A stretch of DNA of 64,000 nt, from positions 124,001 to 188,000 of the forward strand of contig NZ_JACJJL010000003.1 of the NCBI RefSeq assembly GCF_016899955.1, given 5' to 3'. This DNA comes from Marseilla massiliensis (lineage in GTDB: Bacteria > Bacteroidota > Bacteroidia > Bacteroidales > Bacteroidaceae). Below are positions 36,275 to 45,511 of this stretch, piece after piece; position 1 is the first letter of the stretch; each line of letters starts with the position of its first letter. The notes below the pieces were generated by a model. That model searched no databases. It saw nothing but the letters and a program-made list of their open reading frames with translations, and was not told where the DNA came from. The translations under genes were made by a program, and so were the position numbers.

Positions 36275-37180
36275 ATGCCGTCAACAAATTCACGCCGCAA
36301 GGGGCGGCAGCGTCCTGTCCGTAGGCCTGCATCAGGCAGTTCGCGCAGGAGGTCGAAGCCCCGGTCGCTGTATTCGTGGTTGTTTCGTAAGCTGCCGGGG
36401 TGGGCGTGGCTCATCGGCGGAGGCTTGATTGTGGGGGCATACGTCTGGGCTTTCTACTACTTTTTTGTCAGTCCTTTCGGCTTCAGGTGGCGAGCGTTGT
36501 ATGGCGACGCCTCTTATCCCGAAGGCTACGAGATACACGGCATAGACATAAGCCACCACCAGGGCGAGATTGACTGGGAGGTGCTAAGGAACAACGGCAT
36601 GATAGACAAGTACCCGGTGCGCTTTGTCATGATAAAGGCGACCGAGGGAGCAAGCAACCTCGACAGGCGTTTCAAGGAGAATTTTCATCAGGCCCGCGAA
36701 TATGGCTTTGTCAGAGGGGCTTACCATTTCTGGAGCACCACGTCGTCGGGGAGGGCACAGGCCGAGTATTTCCTGAGCAACGTGCAGCTTGAGGAGGGCG
36801 ACTTGCCGCCGGTGCTCGACGTGGAGCGCAAGCCCAAAACGCAGACAACCGAGGAGTTCAAGGAGAGCGTGCTCACCTGGCTGCGCTTGGTTGAGAGGCA
36901 TTACGGGGTAAAGCCAATCATATATACATACTATAAGTTCAAGATGGCTTACCTGAGCGACTCGGTGTTCGACGCTTACCCATATTGGATTGCACACTAC
37001 TATGTAGACAAGGTGGAGTATAAGGGCAAGTGGAAGTTCTGGCAGCACACCGACTGCGGTCGCCTGCCGGGCATAAAGGGCTATGTTGACTTTGACATAT
37101 ACAACGGCAGTTACTATGACTTGCTGCGCCTGACGATAGGCAATCAGGACGACGAAGAAGACGATTCGTGGTACGACTGA
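36275..37180 (+). CDS. Membrane-anchored GH25 muramidase (lysozyme)
   Basis: The protein has 301 residues. A basic N terminus (RRKGRQRPVRRP) precedes one transmembrane helix at about 43-64 (AWLIGGGLIVGAYVWAFYYF), giving a type II anchor with the enzyme outside. The catalytic domain runs from residue 85: GIDISHHQGEIDWEVL with catalytic Asp91, MIKATEGASNLDRRF, YHFWSTTSSGRAQAEYFL, and LPPVLDVERK with the acid/base Asp and Glu. GH25 enzymes cleave the MurNAc-GlcNAc bond of peptidoglycan. The C terminus is a short acidic tail. Confidence 0.92.
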   Translation: MPSTNSRRKGRQRPVRRPASGSSRRRSKPRSLYSWLFRKLPGWAWLIGGGLIVGAYVWAFYYFFVSPFGFRWRALYGDASYPEGYEIHGIDISHHQGEIDWEVLRNNGMIDKYPVRFVMIKATEGASNLDRRFKENFHQAREYGFVRGAYHFWSTTSSGRAQAEYFLSNVQLEEGDLPPVLDVERKPKTQTTEEFKESVLTWLRLVERHYGVKPIIYTYYKFKMAYLSDSVFDAYPYWIAHYYVDKVEYKGKWKFWQHTDCGRLPGIKGYVDFDIYNGSYYDLLRLTIGNQDDEEDDSWYD

Positions 37181-37498
37181 CATCCTCGGGCGGTCGGGCA
37201 GCTCTTTGCAGCGGCTGTTGTCTGTGGGTGTTTGCGGTGATAAACAATCCCGACAAGTTTTGCCTTTTTCGGCTGTTTAGTGCACATCTGGTCACTAAAT
37301 GGCCCTTTTAGCGTTGCCATACGGCCTGTTCCGCATTGTGAAACGGGCCGTATGGCAACCCAAAACATACGGTTTTGCAACGTGCTGCCACTCAGGTAGT
37401 TGCCTGCCAGCGTCAAAGTGGAAGATAAATCTAGACATCGGGGCAGGCCATAGCGCCGTTTGGTGCATGCTGCCTGATGGCCGCCGTTAGCCTGCGGG
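37181..37498. other. Convergent intergenic region between the GH25 gene and prmA
   Basis: This is 318 bp with no supported gene, where both neighbours end. It contains copy E of the dispersed repeat at 37313-37359; nothing else is recognised. Confidence 0.55.
37313..37359. repeat. Dispersed palindromic repeat, copy E
   Basis: Arms 37313-37332 (GTTGCCATACGGCCTGTTCC) and 37340-37359 pair at 18 of 20 positions with the loop GCATTGT. The core TACGGCC and GGGCCGTA is shared with copies B, C and D. Confidence 0.8.
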
Positions 37499-38356
37499 CT
37501 ATCTTTCAAACACCATGCAAGCCCATCCGTTGTCGCTGGCTGCACCAGCCTGCTTCAGTCCGAGCTCCGCAGCGCGTGTCGATATCAATCGGGCGTCTTC
37601 AGTATAGAAACCACTAAGCATGAGCAGGCCGCCCTTCTTCATCTTCGAGAAAAAACGAGGCATGTCTGCAAGCAGTATGTTGCGGTTTATGTTGGCAGCC
37701 ACCACGTCAAACTCTCCGTCAACCGTGTCAAGCACATTGGCGTCGCCCTGCATGGCAGTAAACCTTCCGCCAACGTTGTTGGCCTCAGAGTTGTGGCGTG
37801 CGTTGTCAACGCTCCATTCGTCGATGTCGTAACCCACGGCACGTGCCGCGCCCAACTTCAATGCAGTGATGGCCAGTATGCCGGTGCCGCATCCGCAGTC
37901 GAGCATGGCCTTGCCTTCGAGCCTGGCGTCAAGCAGGCATGCCACCATCATCCTCGTGGTCTCGTGAGTGCCTGTGCCGAACGCCAGGCGGGCGTTAATC
38001 TCAATGGTAATGTCGAAGTGGCTTTGGGGCAGATGTCGCCCGTCGTGTATGCAGCAGCGGCTGCCAATGGTTATCGGCTCAAAGCCGTTTTCCTCCCATT
38101 GCTCGTTCCAGTCTTTGTATTCGGCATCCCTGATGGTGTAGGCAATCTTCACACCGTCCATCGGGAAGTCCTCTACAAGCCTGTCGATGGCGCCGCCATC
38201 GAATGCCCCGGTCTGCACATAGCCCCTTGTCCCGCAGTAGGTTTCTTCGAAAGCCTCGAAGCCTTCGTCGCCCGCAAGGGCCGCGATAAGGTCGCGCGCG
38301 TCTTGCATGGCATCGGCGGGAGCTGTTATCTTAAACTCAACTTCGTAGTATTTCAT
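37499..38356 (-). CDS. prmA: Ribosomal protein L11 methyltransferase
   Basis: This 285-residue SAM-dependent enzyme trimethylates ribosomal protein L11. The N-terminal substrate-recognition domain (residues 1-100) is followed by FGTGTHETTRMM near 126, the SAM-binding motif MLDCGCGTGILAITALKLGA near 146 and the NPP-type motif as VAANINRNILL near 220. All these are family marks. It is divergent from the Trp/Tyr-rich protein gene and ends facing the GH25 gene. Confidence 0.95.
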   Translation of the reverse strand: MKYYEVEFKITAPADAMQDARDLIAALAGDEGFEAFEETYCGTRGYVQTGAFDGGAIDRLVEDFPMDGVKIAYTIRDAEYKDWNEQWEENGFEPITIGSRCCIHDGRHLPQSHFDITIEINARLAFGTGTHETTRMMVACLLDARLEGKAMLDCGCGTGILAITALKLGAARAVGYDIDEWSVDNARHNSEANNVGGRFTAMQGDANVLDTVDGEFDVVAANINRNILLADMPRFFSKMKKGGLLMLSGFYTEDARLISTRAAELGLKQAGAASDNGWACMVFER

Positions 38357-38381
38357 GATGTATTGATGTTAATTTGGCTTG

Positions 38382-38389
38382 CAAAAATA
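38382..38389 (-). promoter_or_regulatory. Candidate -7 box of prmA
   Basis: Minus-strand TATTTTTG, about 25 bp before the prmA ATG. Confidence 0.45.
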
Positions 38390-38454
38390 CAAAAAATAGG
38401 CGAATCCCTACATGGGTTTAGGTTTTTTCCGTATTTTTGCATAGAAAGAACAAG

Positions 38455-38462
38455 TAACTTTG
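38455..38462 (+). promoter_or_regulatory. Candidate -7 box of the Trp/Tyr-rich protein gene
   Basis: TAACTTTG lies 41 bp before the ATG at 38504. TATTTTTG at 38432-38439 is a second possible box. Confidence 0.5.
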
Positions 38463-38490
38463 TAGCGCAATATGATAGTCAAAAAAAGAA

Positions 38491-38497
38491 AAGGAGG
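38491..38497 (+). promoter_or_regulatory. Classical Shine-Dalgarno sequence
   Basis: AAGGAGG stands six bases before the ATG at 38504. Nearly all other genes in this window lack one, as usual for Bacteroidetes, so this start is exceptional. Confidence 0.65.
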
Positions 38498-38503
38498 TTG
38501 TAT

Positions 38504-39307
38504 ATGAACAAGCTGGCAATGTTATTGGCCGTATCATTCGCGATCCCGGTCAGTGTCGCAGCCCAAGATGACATGTATTTCGTGCCGTCAGAGTCTGCCG
38601 ACGCTCCTGTTAGCGAAGTGGCGGAAGAGCCCGCTCCCACGTACTATATAGGCAGTCAGCGTGATGTCGATGAGTATAACAGGCAGGGCACTTATGTGCA
38701 GCAGATAGACTCTGCTGGCAACGACATAATCGACTTCGACGGCACTGTTGGCGTTTACCCCGACAGCCTGCGTGACTATGAGTGCACGCGGCAGATGAGC
38801 CGTTTCGACGACTACTCGTGGTTCGAGCCTTACTGGGCCGGCTACAACGACGGCCGCTGGGACTCGTGGTGGTGGAACGATCCGTGGTATTACGGTTACT
38901 GGTATTCGCCGTGGTATTATTCCGGATGGTATCATTACCCGTGGCATTACTATAGTTGGTACCCGCATCACCACTACTGGTATGCCGGCTCATATTACCG
39001 GCCTTACCGCGGAATCACCGGCACGTCAAACCACGGATATGTCAGCAGAGGCGGACGTTTGTCGGGAGGCAACGGCTTCCGGGGCTACAGGGGCAACCGC
39101 GGCAACACTGTGAGCACGAGCCGCCGGCCATCGACCAACTTCAGCGGCAACCGCTCGTCGAACAGGGTGACCACGACAACCACGCGCAGGCCGTCGTACA
39201 GTAGCGGCAGCTCGTTTGGCGGCAGCCGCAGCAGCGGCAGTTTCAGTGGCAGCCGTGGTGGTGGCGGCAGCCGTGGCGGAGGCGGAGGGTTCCGCGGACG
39301 CAGGTGA
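38504..39307 (+). CDS. Secreted Trp/Tyr/His-rich low-complexity protein
   Basis: The protein has 267 residues with signal peptide MNKLAMLLAVSFAIPVSVAA. Residues 104-168 are extremely rich in Trp, Tyr and His: about one residue in two is aromatic, as in WWWNDPWYYGYWYSPWYY. The tail from about 178 is rich in Gly, Arg and Ser (SRGGRLSGGNGFRGYRG to GGGGSRGGGGGFRGRR). Only the first 100 residues have ordinary composition. The start is fixed by the signal peptide and the Shine-Dalgarno site; the reading frame stays open far upstream through prmA, but that part is its antisense shadow. It precedes an outer-membrane porin by 43 bp. I cannot assign a function; adhesive, matrix or metal-binding roles are possible. 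Confidence 0.75.
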   Translation: MNKLAMLLAVSFAIPVSVAAQDDMYFVPSESADAPVSEVAEEPAPTYYIGSQRDVDEYNRQGTYVQQIDSAGNDIIDFDGTVGVYPDSLRDYECTRQMSRFDDYSWFEPYWAGYNDGRWDSWWWNDPWYYGYWYSPWYYSGWYHYPWHYYSWYPHHHYWYAGSYYRPYRGITGTSNHGYVSRGGRLSGGNGFRGYRGNRGNTVSTSRRPSTNFSGNRSSNRVTTTTTRRPSYSSGSSFGGSRSSGSFSGSRGGGGSRGGGGGFRGRR

Positions 39308-39350
39308 TTGAGTAAATATTTAGTATTGTTTTTTCGTAAAAGGATTTATT

Positions 39351-40937
39351 ATGGATAGAAAGATATTGATGCTTGTGGCCTTGGTGGCGGCAGCTTCGGC
39401 CACCGCCCAAGAGACTTACGAGAATGCGCGCATAGCCACAGAAGACCTTAACGGCACTGCCCGCTACGTTGGAATGGGCGGCGCTTTGGACGCCCTTGGG
39501 GCCGACCTGTCGACCATAGGCACCAATCCGGCCGGCATAGGGCTCTTCCGCCACTCGCAGGCCAAGATATCCTTTGGCTTCGTGTCGCAGCAAGATGCCA
39601 GAGACTTTGACAATGCAAACAAGACAAACATGAGCTTCGACCAGGTGGGGTTCGTTTATTCGATGCGCAACGGTAGGAAGTCGTTTGTCAATTTTGCGTT
39701 CAATTATCACAAGAGCACTAATTTCAACCAGATTCTTTCGGCTGCCAACGTGCTCTCGGGGGCTTCGCAAAACAAGCTCTCTTACCTCAAGGGAGCCGGC
39801 GGACTGTTTTCCGTAGGGCCCAACGACAAAGGTGACCTGGTGGGTGACAACAACATGTTCAACTCTGTCGACTACCTTTATTACAATGCGTTCCTTACAA
39901 CCCACGACGAGGATGGGGTGCCGTCGTATGGATACAACGACGCCACTGCGTATGCGTTCAACCGGGCAAGCAGCGGTTACATTGGCGAATACGACTTCAA
40001 CATCAGCGGCAACATCGACGACCGGCTGTATCTCGGCCTTACCGTAGGCATTCATGACGTAAACTACAACGGCTACAGCGAGTATTCAGAAAACCTCGTC
40101 TCCAGCGAAGGCACTCCGGTTGGGAGCGTAGCCATAGGCGATGAGCGAATAATATCGGGCACGGGTTTCAACATAAAGTTTGGCATGATATTCAGGCCAA
40201 TAGAGAATTCTCCGTTCAGGATTGGCATTTCGGCGTCGACACCTACGTGGTATGACCTGTCTACTCGCAGCCATACGGTCTTGGCAAACAATACCGACCT
40301 GGGTGAGTATGACTCTGGTACGAGCGACGAGGCTTACGATTTCAAGCTCTACACCCCGTGGAAGTTCGGCCTGAGCCTCGGTACAACGTTTGGCAACTAT
40401 CTCGCCGTGGGAGCAAGCTATGATTATGCCAACTATGGCAAACTTGACACGAGGATAAACGACGGAGGCGGTTACGACTGGTATTATGGCGACTATTACG
40501 AGAGCAGCAGCAGCGACAAGGCCATGAATTCGCATACAGACCGCACACTGAAAGGCGTGAGCACGCTCAAGGTCGGCTTGGAGTTTAAGCCCGACGCCGC
40601 CCTGGCCATAAGGCTTGGTTACAACTACGTGTCGCCTATGTACAACAAGAATGGCTACAAGGACTACACTGTTGATTCGCCGGGCACTTACTACACCTCG
40701 TCGACCGACTATACAAACTGGAAGGCAACAAACCGCATTACCTGCGGCTTGGGCTACAGTGTGAAGAAGTTCTCGTTCGACGTGGCTTATCAGTATTCCG
40801 TCCAGAACGGCGATTTCCATCCGTTTACCGACTTCGGCTCGGCCGCCATGCCCGACGGTGAGAGAAACCTGGCCTCGTCGACCGACGTTAGCAACAAGCG
40901 CCACCAGGTGCTCTTCACCATGGGATATGCTTTCTGA
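39351..40937 (+). CDS. Outer-membrane beta-barrel protein, OmpP1/FadL/TodX-like
   Basis: This 528-residue protein has signal peptide MDRKILMLVALVAAASATAQ. The first mature residues (ARIATEDLNGTARYVGMGGALDALGADLSTIGTNPAGIG) are the N-terminal plug and strand typical of FadL-like transporters of hydrophobic compounds; GTNPAG is the recurring motif. Alternating hydrophobic strands run to the C terminus, which ends QVLFTMGYAF with a terminal Phe, the BAM recognition signal. It is probably co-transcribed with the Trp/Tyr-rich secreted protein and is followed by a terminator. The substrate is not known. Confidence 0.85.
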   Translation: MDRKILMLVALVAAASATAQETYENARIATEDLNGTARYVGMGGALDALGADLSTIGTNPAGIGLFRHSQAKISFGFVSQQDARDFDNANKTNMSFDQVGFVYSMRNGRKSFVNFAFNYHKSTNFNQILSAANVLSGASQNKLSYLKGAGGLFSVGPNDKGDLVGDNNMFNSVDYLYYNAFLTTHDEDGVPSYGYNDATAYAFNRASSGYIGEYDFNISGNIDDRLYLGLTVGIHDVNYNGYSEYSENLVSSEGTPVGSVAIGDERIISGTGFNIKFGMIFRPIENSPFRIGISASTPTWYDLSTRSHTVLANNTDLGEYDSGTSDEAYDFKLYTPWKFGLSLGTTFGNYLAVGASYDYANYGKLDTRINDGGGYDWYYGDYYESSSSDKAMNSHTDRTLKGVSTLKVGLEFKPDAALAIRLGYNYVSPMYNKNGYKDYTVDSPGTYYTSSTDYTNWKATNRITCGLGYSVKKFSFDVAYQYSVQNGDFHPFTDFGSAAMPDGERNLASSTDVSNKRHQVLFTMGYAF

Positions 40938-41019
40938 TGACACAGCCTCGTGCCTTATGGATGGTGAGGGGCATGCGGCTTGATTGCAGCCACAGCGGGC
41001 TGAAAGCCACATGGACACG

Positions 41020-41057
41020 ACAGAGCCACGGCATCATGGTCGATGCCGTGGCTCTGT
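41020..41057 (+). terminator. Terminator hairpin after the FadL-like gene
   Basis: A perfect 16-bp stem (ACAGAGCCACGGCATC with its complement) and a 6-nt loop lie about 80 bp after the stop codon. No T-run follows. Confidence 0.75.
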
Positions 41058-41178
41058 GTGTCAAAGAAAGGCTGCCGACCGGCCGGCTAGCTTGCTGCAT
41101 GCTGGCTTCGTGGCGCCTCGTGTGAAACATTATTGTGGCATTTCTTGTCATTTATTCGTTCGTTTCGGCGATTTTGTG

Positions 41179-41186
41179 TAACTTTG
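41179..41186 (+). promoter_or_regulatory. Candidate -7 box of the fur-purA-hisS operon
   Basis: TAACTTTG, 24 bp before the fur ATG, with TTCG 20 bp upstream as a weak -33. Confidence 0.5.
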
Positions 41187-41210
41187 TGCGGTTTATGACT
41201 GTATGGTGAA

Positions 41211-41720
41211 ATGAAGGAAGGCGCAAAAGCATCTGTACACCAGATATTGACAGAGTACCTGGAACTGAACAACTATCGCAAGACTCCCGAGCGTTATGCG
41301 ATACTTGATGCCATATACAGCATCAACGGACACTTCACTCTCGACGAGCTAAGTGCAAAGCTGAGCGACGAGTGCCATTTCCCAGTAAGTCGCGGCACGC
41401 TCTACAACACGTTGCGGCTGTTCATGGAGTTGCGGCTCGTGTTGCGCCACAGGTTCCAGGGTTCAACCAAATACGAGGCCTGTTACAACAACGGCAGCCA
41501 CAGCCATCAGGTGTGCACAATATGCGGCAAGGTGGTTGAGATAAAGCTCCCTGAGGTGAGCCTTGCCATCAACAACCTGCACTTGAAGAGGTTTCGCAAA
41601 GACGGTTATTCGCTTTACATCTACGGGGTGTGCAGTTCCTGCCTGGCCCGGATGAAGCGTAAGAAAGCCAATGAGACAAAACAGAAATCACATAAAGACA
41701 AGAATAATGAACAAGGGTAA
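41211..41720 (+). CDS. Fur family transcriptional regulator
   Basis: This 169-residue protein has a winged-helix N terminus (YRKTPERYAILDAIYSINGHFTLDELSAKLSDECHFPVSRGTLYNTLRLF) and a C-terminal dimerisation domain with two CxxC zinc pairs, Cys102/105 and Cys141/144. HSHQVC near residue 97 is the metal-site histidine cluster. The basic tail (RMKRKKANETKQKSHKDK) is long. Fur repressors bind DNA when loaded with metal; iron, zinc or peroxide sensing (Fur, Zur, PerR) cannot be told apart here. It overlaps purA by 14 bases, so a metal regulator is transcriptionally linked to purine and histidyl-tRNA genes. Confidence 0.9.
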   Translation: MKEGAKASVHQILTEYLELNNYRKTPERYAILDAIYSINGHFTLDELSAKLSDECHFPVSRGTLYNTLRLFMELRLVLRHRFQGSTKYEACYNNGSHSHQVCTICGKVVEIKLPEVSLAINNLHLKRFRKDGYSLYIYGVCSSCLARMKRKKANETKQKSHKDKNNEQG

Positions 41721-42978
41721 AGTTGATGTCCTGCTGGGCTTGCAGTGGGGCGATGAAGGAAAAGGGAAGGTGGTCGACGTGCTTACACCTCAATATGATG
41801 TGGTTGCACGCTTCCAGGGTGGCCCCAACGCTGGCCACACATTGGAGTTTGAAGGGCAGAAGTACGTATTGCGTAGCATACCTTCAGGCATCTTCCAGGG
41901 AGGCAAGGTTAACATTATAGGCAATGGCGTTGTTCTTGCTCCAGACTTGTTTATGGAGGAGGCAATGGCTCTCGAGGCAAGCGGTCACGACCTGCGCAAC
42001 CATTTGCACATTTCAAAGAAAGCCCACCTTATAATGCCTACGCACCGTGTGCTCGACGCCGCTTACGAGGCAGCCAAAGGCAAGAGCAAGGTTGGCACTA
42101 CTGGCAAAGGCATCGGGCCCACTTATACCGACAAGATATCCCGCAACGGTCTCAGGGTGGGTGATATTTTCGAGAACTTCGACCAGAAGTATAATGCATG
42201 CAAGGCCCGACATGAGTCTATCCTGAAGTCTATGGGATATGAGTATGACATCACCGAGGTTGAGAAAAACTGGATGAAGGGCATCGATTACTTGCGTAAC
42301 TTCCAGATAGTCGACTCTGAACACGAGGTGAACGGTCTGCTGCGCGAGGGCAAGAGCATCCTGTGCGAGGGAGCGCAGGGCACGATGCTCGACGTCGATT
42401 TCGGCTCATACCCCTTTGTTACGTCTTCAAACACAATTTGCGGAGGTGCATGCACCGGTCTCGGCATAGGCCCGAACAAGGTCGGCGACGTGTATGGCAT
42501 TATGAAGGCTTACTGCACCCGCGTTGGGGCAGGCCCGTTCCCCACGGAGCTTTTCGACGAGGTAGGCGACACAATTCGCCAGCTCGGCCATGAGTATGGG
42601 GCCGTTACAGGGCGCGAGCGCCGCTGTGGCTGGATTGACTTGGTGGCGTTGAAGTATGCAATCATGGTGAATGGCGTTACCCAGCTCATCATGATGAAGA
42701 GCGATGTGCTCGACGGTTTCGACACAATCAAGGCTTGTGTGGCATACAGGCAGAACGGTAAGCAGATTGATTATTTCCCGTACAACATTGAGGAAGGCAT
42801 AGAGCCGGTATACAAGGAGATGCGCGGCTGGAAGACAGACATGACGAAGTTTACTTCCGAAGACGAGTTCCCGAGGGAGTTCCGCGAATATGTCGCATTC
42901 CTTGAAGCAGAGCTCGAGACACCGATAAAGATTATTTCAATAGGCCCCGACAGGGAGCAGACAATAGTAAGAGAGTGA
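41707..42978 (+). CDS. purA: Adenylosuccinate synthase
   Basis: This 423-residue protein ligates aspartate to IMP with GTP, the first committed step to AMP. The N-terminal [14 protein letters not shown] loop is the GTP/IMP site, [11 protein letters not shown] near 38 is the IMP loop and [14 protein letters not shown] near 130 follows the family. The ATG at 41707 is favoured over one 36 bases upstream because [18 protein letters not shown] is the family start. Its stop overlaps hisS by one base (TGATG). Confidence 0.97.
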   Translation: MNKGKVDVLLGLQWGDEGKGKVVDVLTPQYDVVARFQGGPNAGHTLEFEGQKYVLRSIPSGIFQGGKVNIIGNGVVLAPDLFMEEAMALEASGHDLRNHLHISKKAHLIMPTHRVLDAAYEAAKGKSKVGTTGKGIGPTYTDKISRNGLRVGDIFENFDQKYNACKARHESILKSMGYEYDITEVEKNWMKGIDYLRNFQIVDSEHEVNGLLREGKSILCEGAQGTMLDVDFGSYPFVTSSNTICGGACTGLGIGPNKVGDVYGIMKAYCTRVGAGPFPTELFDEVGDTIRQLGHEYGAVTGRERRCGWIDLVALKYAIMVNGVTQLIMMKSDVLDGFDTIKACVAYRQNGKQIDYFPYNIEEGIEPVYKEMRGWKTDMTKFTSEDEFPREFREYVAFLEAELETPIKIISIGPDREQTIVRE

Positions 42979-44345
42979 TGGCACAAAAACCAAGCATACC
43001 TAAAGGCACACGCGACTTCTCTCCTGTGGAGATGGCCAAGCGCAATTATATATTCGACACCATACGTTCGGTGTTTTCGCTCTATGGTTATCAGCAGATA
43101 GAGACGCCTGCCATGGAAACCCTCCAGACCCTAATGGGCAAATACGGGGAGGAAGGTGACAAACTGTTGTTCAAGGTATTGAACAGCGGCGACTATCTGA
43201 GCAAGGTGACAGACGAGGAACTTTGTGAGCGCAATTCGCTGCACATGGCTTCAAGGCTGTGTGAGAAAGGCTTGCGTTACGACCTTACCGTGCCTTTCGC
43301 AAGGTATGTCGTCATGCACCGCGACGAGCTTCAGCTGCCCTTTAAGCGCTACCAGATTCAGCCAGTATGGCGTGCCGACCGCCCACAGAAAGGCCGTTAC
43401 CGTGAGTTCTATCAATGTGATGCCGATGTCGTCGGCAGCGATTCACTGCTCAACGAGGTTGAGCTGATGCAGATAGTAGATACGGTTTTCTGTCGCTTCG
43501 GCATCAGGGTGGCGATAAAAATCAACAACCGCAAGATACTGTCCGGCATAGCCGAAGTTATCGGCGAGGCCGACAAGATTGTTGACATTACCGTTGCTAT
43601 CGACAAACTGGACAAGATTGGCATCGACAACGTCAACGCGGAGCTTCGCGCCGACGGCATTTCTGAAGAGGCAATCGACAAGCTTCAGCCCATAATCAAC
43701 ATGAAAGGGACCAACGAGGAAAAGCTCGACGTCATTGCCGGACTGCTCTCCGGAAGCGAGACCGGCATGAAAGGCGTAGACGAGACCAGGTTCATACTCA
43801 ACTCACTGAAGGCTGCCGGCCTGAAGAATTGCATCGACCTTGACCTCACCCTGGCCCGCGGCTTGAACTATTATACGGGTGCCATATTCGAGGTTAAGGC
43901 CCTTGACATACCCATGGGCAGCATAACCGGCGGCGGACGCTATGACAACCTGACCGGCATATTTGGCATGCCGGGCCTCAGTGGTGTCGGAATCTCTTTC
44001 GGGGCAGACCGTATCTTTGATGTCCTCAACGCCCTGGAGCTGTATCCCGACGACGCTGTGAACGGCACGCAGTTGCTGTTTATCAATTTCGGCGATGCCG
44101 AGGTGGATTATTGCCTGCCTTTGGTGGCAGCAGCGCGTAACGCCGGCATAAGGACCGAACTGTTCCCCGATGCAGCCAAGATGAAGAAACAGATGGCCTA
44201 CGCCAATGCCAAAGGCATCCGTTTCGTGGCCTTGGCAGGCGACAATGAGATTGCGGAAGGCAAGGTGACTTTGCGCGACATGGCCACAGGCGACCAGCGA
44301 CTGGTTGACTGCGAAGAGCTTGTGAGCCAAATAAAAGGCATTTGA
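42978..44345 (+). CDS. hisS: Histidyl-tRNA synthetase
   Basis: This 455-residue class II synthetase has [16 protein letters not shown], motif 1 around [19 protein letters not shown], motif 2 in [29 protein letters not shown] near 115, the histidine A loop [14 protein letters not shown] near 295 and motif 3 in [13 protein letters not shown] near 318. A C-terminal anticodon-binding domain follows. The start ATG is one base into the purA stop codon. A GC hairpin with a T-rich tail ends the transcript. Confidence 0.97.
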   Translation: MAQKPSIPKGTRDFSPVEMAKRNYIFDTIRSVFSLYGYQQIETPAMETLQTLMGKYGEEGDKLLFKVLNSGDYLSKVTDEELCERNSLHMASRLCEKGLRYDLTVPFARYVVMHRDELQLPFKRYQIQPVWRADRPQKGRYREFYQCDADVVGSDSLLNEVELMQIVDTVFCRFGIRVAIKINNRKILSGIAEVIGEADKIVDITVAIDKLDKIGIDNVNAELRADGISEEAIDKLQPIINMKGTNEEKLDVIAGLLSGSETGMKGVDETRFILNSLKAAGLKNCIDLDLTLARGLNYYTGAIFEVKALDIPMGSITGGGRYDNLTGIFGMPGLSGVGISFGADRIFDVLNALELYPDDAVNGTQLLFINFGDAEVDYCLPLVAAARNAGIRTELFPDAAKMKKQMAYANAKGIRFVALAGDNEIAEGKVTLRDMATGDQRLVDCEELVSQIKGI

Positions 44346-44360
44346 TTGCTTATTGACAAT

Positions 44361-44395
44361 GCGGCCTGCCGGTGGGCGGGCCGCTATCTTTACTT
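44361..44395 (+). terminator. Rho-independent terminator after hisS
   Basis: Arms 44361-44370 (GCGGCCTGCC) and 44375-44384 (GGCGGGCCGC) pair over 10 bp with one G-U pair and a 4-nt loop, followed by the T-rich TATCTTTACTTTT. Confidence 0.75.
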
Positions 44396-44414
44396 TTACT
44401 AAATACTAAGACAG

Positions 44415-45425
44415 ATGAAAAAACTAAGGATTTTGATTTATGCAGCCATCATGGTCTTTGTGTTGTCTGCATTCAAGAGAGACGGCGTAGTCACCATTTT
44501 CATGATTGGCGACTCTACCATGGCAAACAAGAGCTTGAAGAACGGCAACCTTGAACGTGGCTGGGGGATGGCCCTTCCATGTTATTTTGACGACGGGATA
44601 AGGGTTGACAATCACGCCGTCAACGGGCGTTCGTCGAAGAGTTTCATAGATGAGGGCCGGTGGCAGAAAGTGGTCGAAAAGATAAAACCGGGTGATTACG
44701 TGTTTATCCAATTCGGTCATAACGACGAAAAGCCCAAGCCCGACAGGCATACAGAGCCCGGGTCGACATTCGACGAAAACCTCCGCAAGTTTGTGAGGGA
44801 GACCCGCGACAAAGGAGGAATACCTGTATTGTTCAATTGCGTCGTGCGCCGTAACTTCATGAAAGAGCCCCCCAAGAACGACGATGATGAGGCTTTGCGT
44901 AACACCACAGGCATGACCAAGGGCCAGAAGCCCGAAGACGAGGGCGACATACTGGTAGACACACACGGCGATTACCGTATTGCGCCAATGAATGTTGCCA
45001 AGGAAATGGGCGTGGCTTTTGTCGACGCAAATAAGATAACGCATGACTTGGAGCAGGGCCTTGGCCGCGAAGACTCAAAGAAACTTCACATGTGGTTCTA
45101 TCCCGGCGAAGAGCCTTCTGTTCCGAAAGGCCGCCAGGACAACACCCATTACAATGTTTACGGCGCCCATGTGGTTGCCCGCTTGCTGGCAGACGCCGTG
45201 ACCAAGGAAGTGCCCGCGTTGAAGAGGCACCTTTTGAATTATGACATTTCTGTGGCATCAAACGGTGTAGGCGATTATTTCAGCGTACAAGAGGCCGTTG
45301 ACAAAGCTCCCGAGGGGAAGAAAACCACCATACAGCTGTTCCCCGGAGAATGGGAGAAGCCAAACATTCCTGAAGGCAAGAAGGTCAAGTTCATACTGCG
45401 TGACGGCGCAAAGTGGAAAGAATAA
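44415..45425 (+). CDS. SGNH hydrolase, rhamnogalacturonan acetylesterase (CE12)-like, with a pectinesterase remnant
   Basis: The protein has 336 residues, secreted (MKKLRILIYAAIMVFVLSAF). Residues 26-270 are a GDSL/SGNH hydrolase of the CE12 kind: nucleophile Ser34 in MIGDSTMANKS, the Gly region GRSSKSFIDEG near 71, QFGHNDEKPK with Asn103 and the Asp/His pair in RQDNTHYNVYGAHVVA (Asp242, His245). Residues 276-336 read ISVASNGVGDYFSVQEAVDK and end soon after; they resemble only the first 60 residues of a CE8 pectin methylesterase, which should be about 300 long. The gene therefore looks like a CE12-CE8 fusion with its second enzyme lost. Deacetylation of pectin-like glycans is the expected activity. 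Confidence 0.82.
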   Translation: MKKLRILIYAAIMVFVLSAFKRDGVVTIFMIGDSTMANKSLKNGNLERGWGMALPCYFDDGIRVDNHAVNGRSSKSFIDEGRWQKVVEKIKPGDYVFIQFGHNDEKPKPDRHTEPGSTFDENLRKFVRETRDKGGIPVLFNCVVRRNFMKEPPKNDDDEALRNTTGMTKGQKPEDEGDILVDTHGDYRIAPMNVAKEMGVAFVDANKITHDLEQGLGREDSKKLHMWFYPGEEPSVPKGRQDNTHYNVYGAHVVARLLADAVTKEVPALKRHLLNYDISVASNGVGDYFSVQEAVDKAPEGKKTTIQLFPGEWEKPNIPEGKKVKFILRDGAKWKE

Positions 45426-45449
45426 AATAATATTAATGCGTGTTTAATA

Positions 45450-45481
45450 TTTGCACGGGTAATTATTTATGACTAACTTTG
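45450..45481 (+). promoter_or_regulatory. Promoter of the reverse rubrerythrin gene
   Basis: TTTG at 45450-45453, a 20-bp spacer and TAACTTTG at 45474-45481: both boxes are exact Bacteroidetes consensus. The ATG is 31 bp downstream. Confidence 0.65.
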
Positions 45482-45511
45482 CATAGGATAAATAACTAAA
45501 CAAATACAATT

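Noticed and set aside
37793..38503. Long upstream extension of the Trp/Tyr-rich gene frame
   Set aside because: It is the antisense shadow of prmA; the signal peptide and AAGGAGG before 38504 fix the start.
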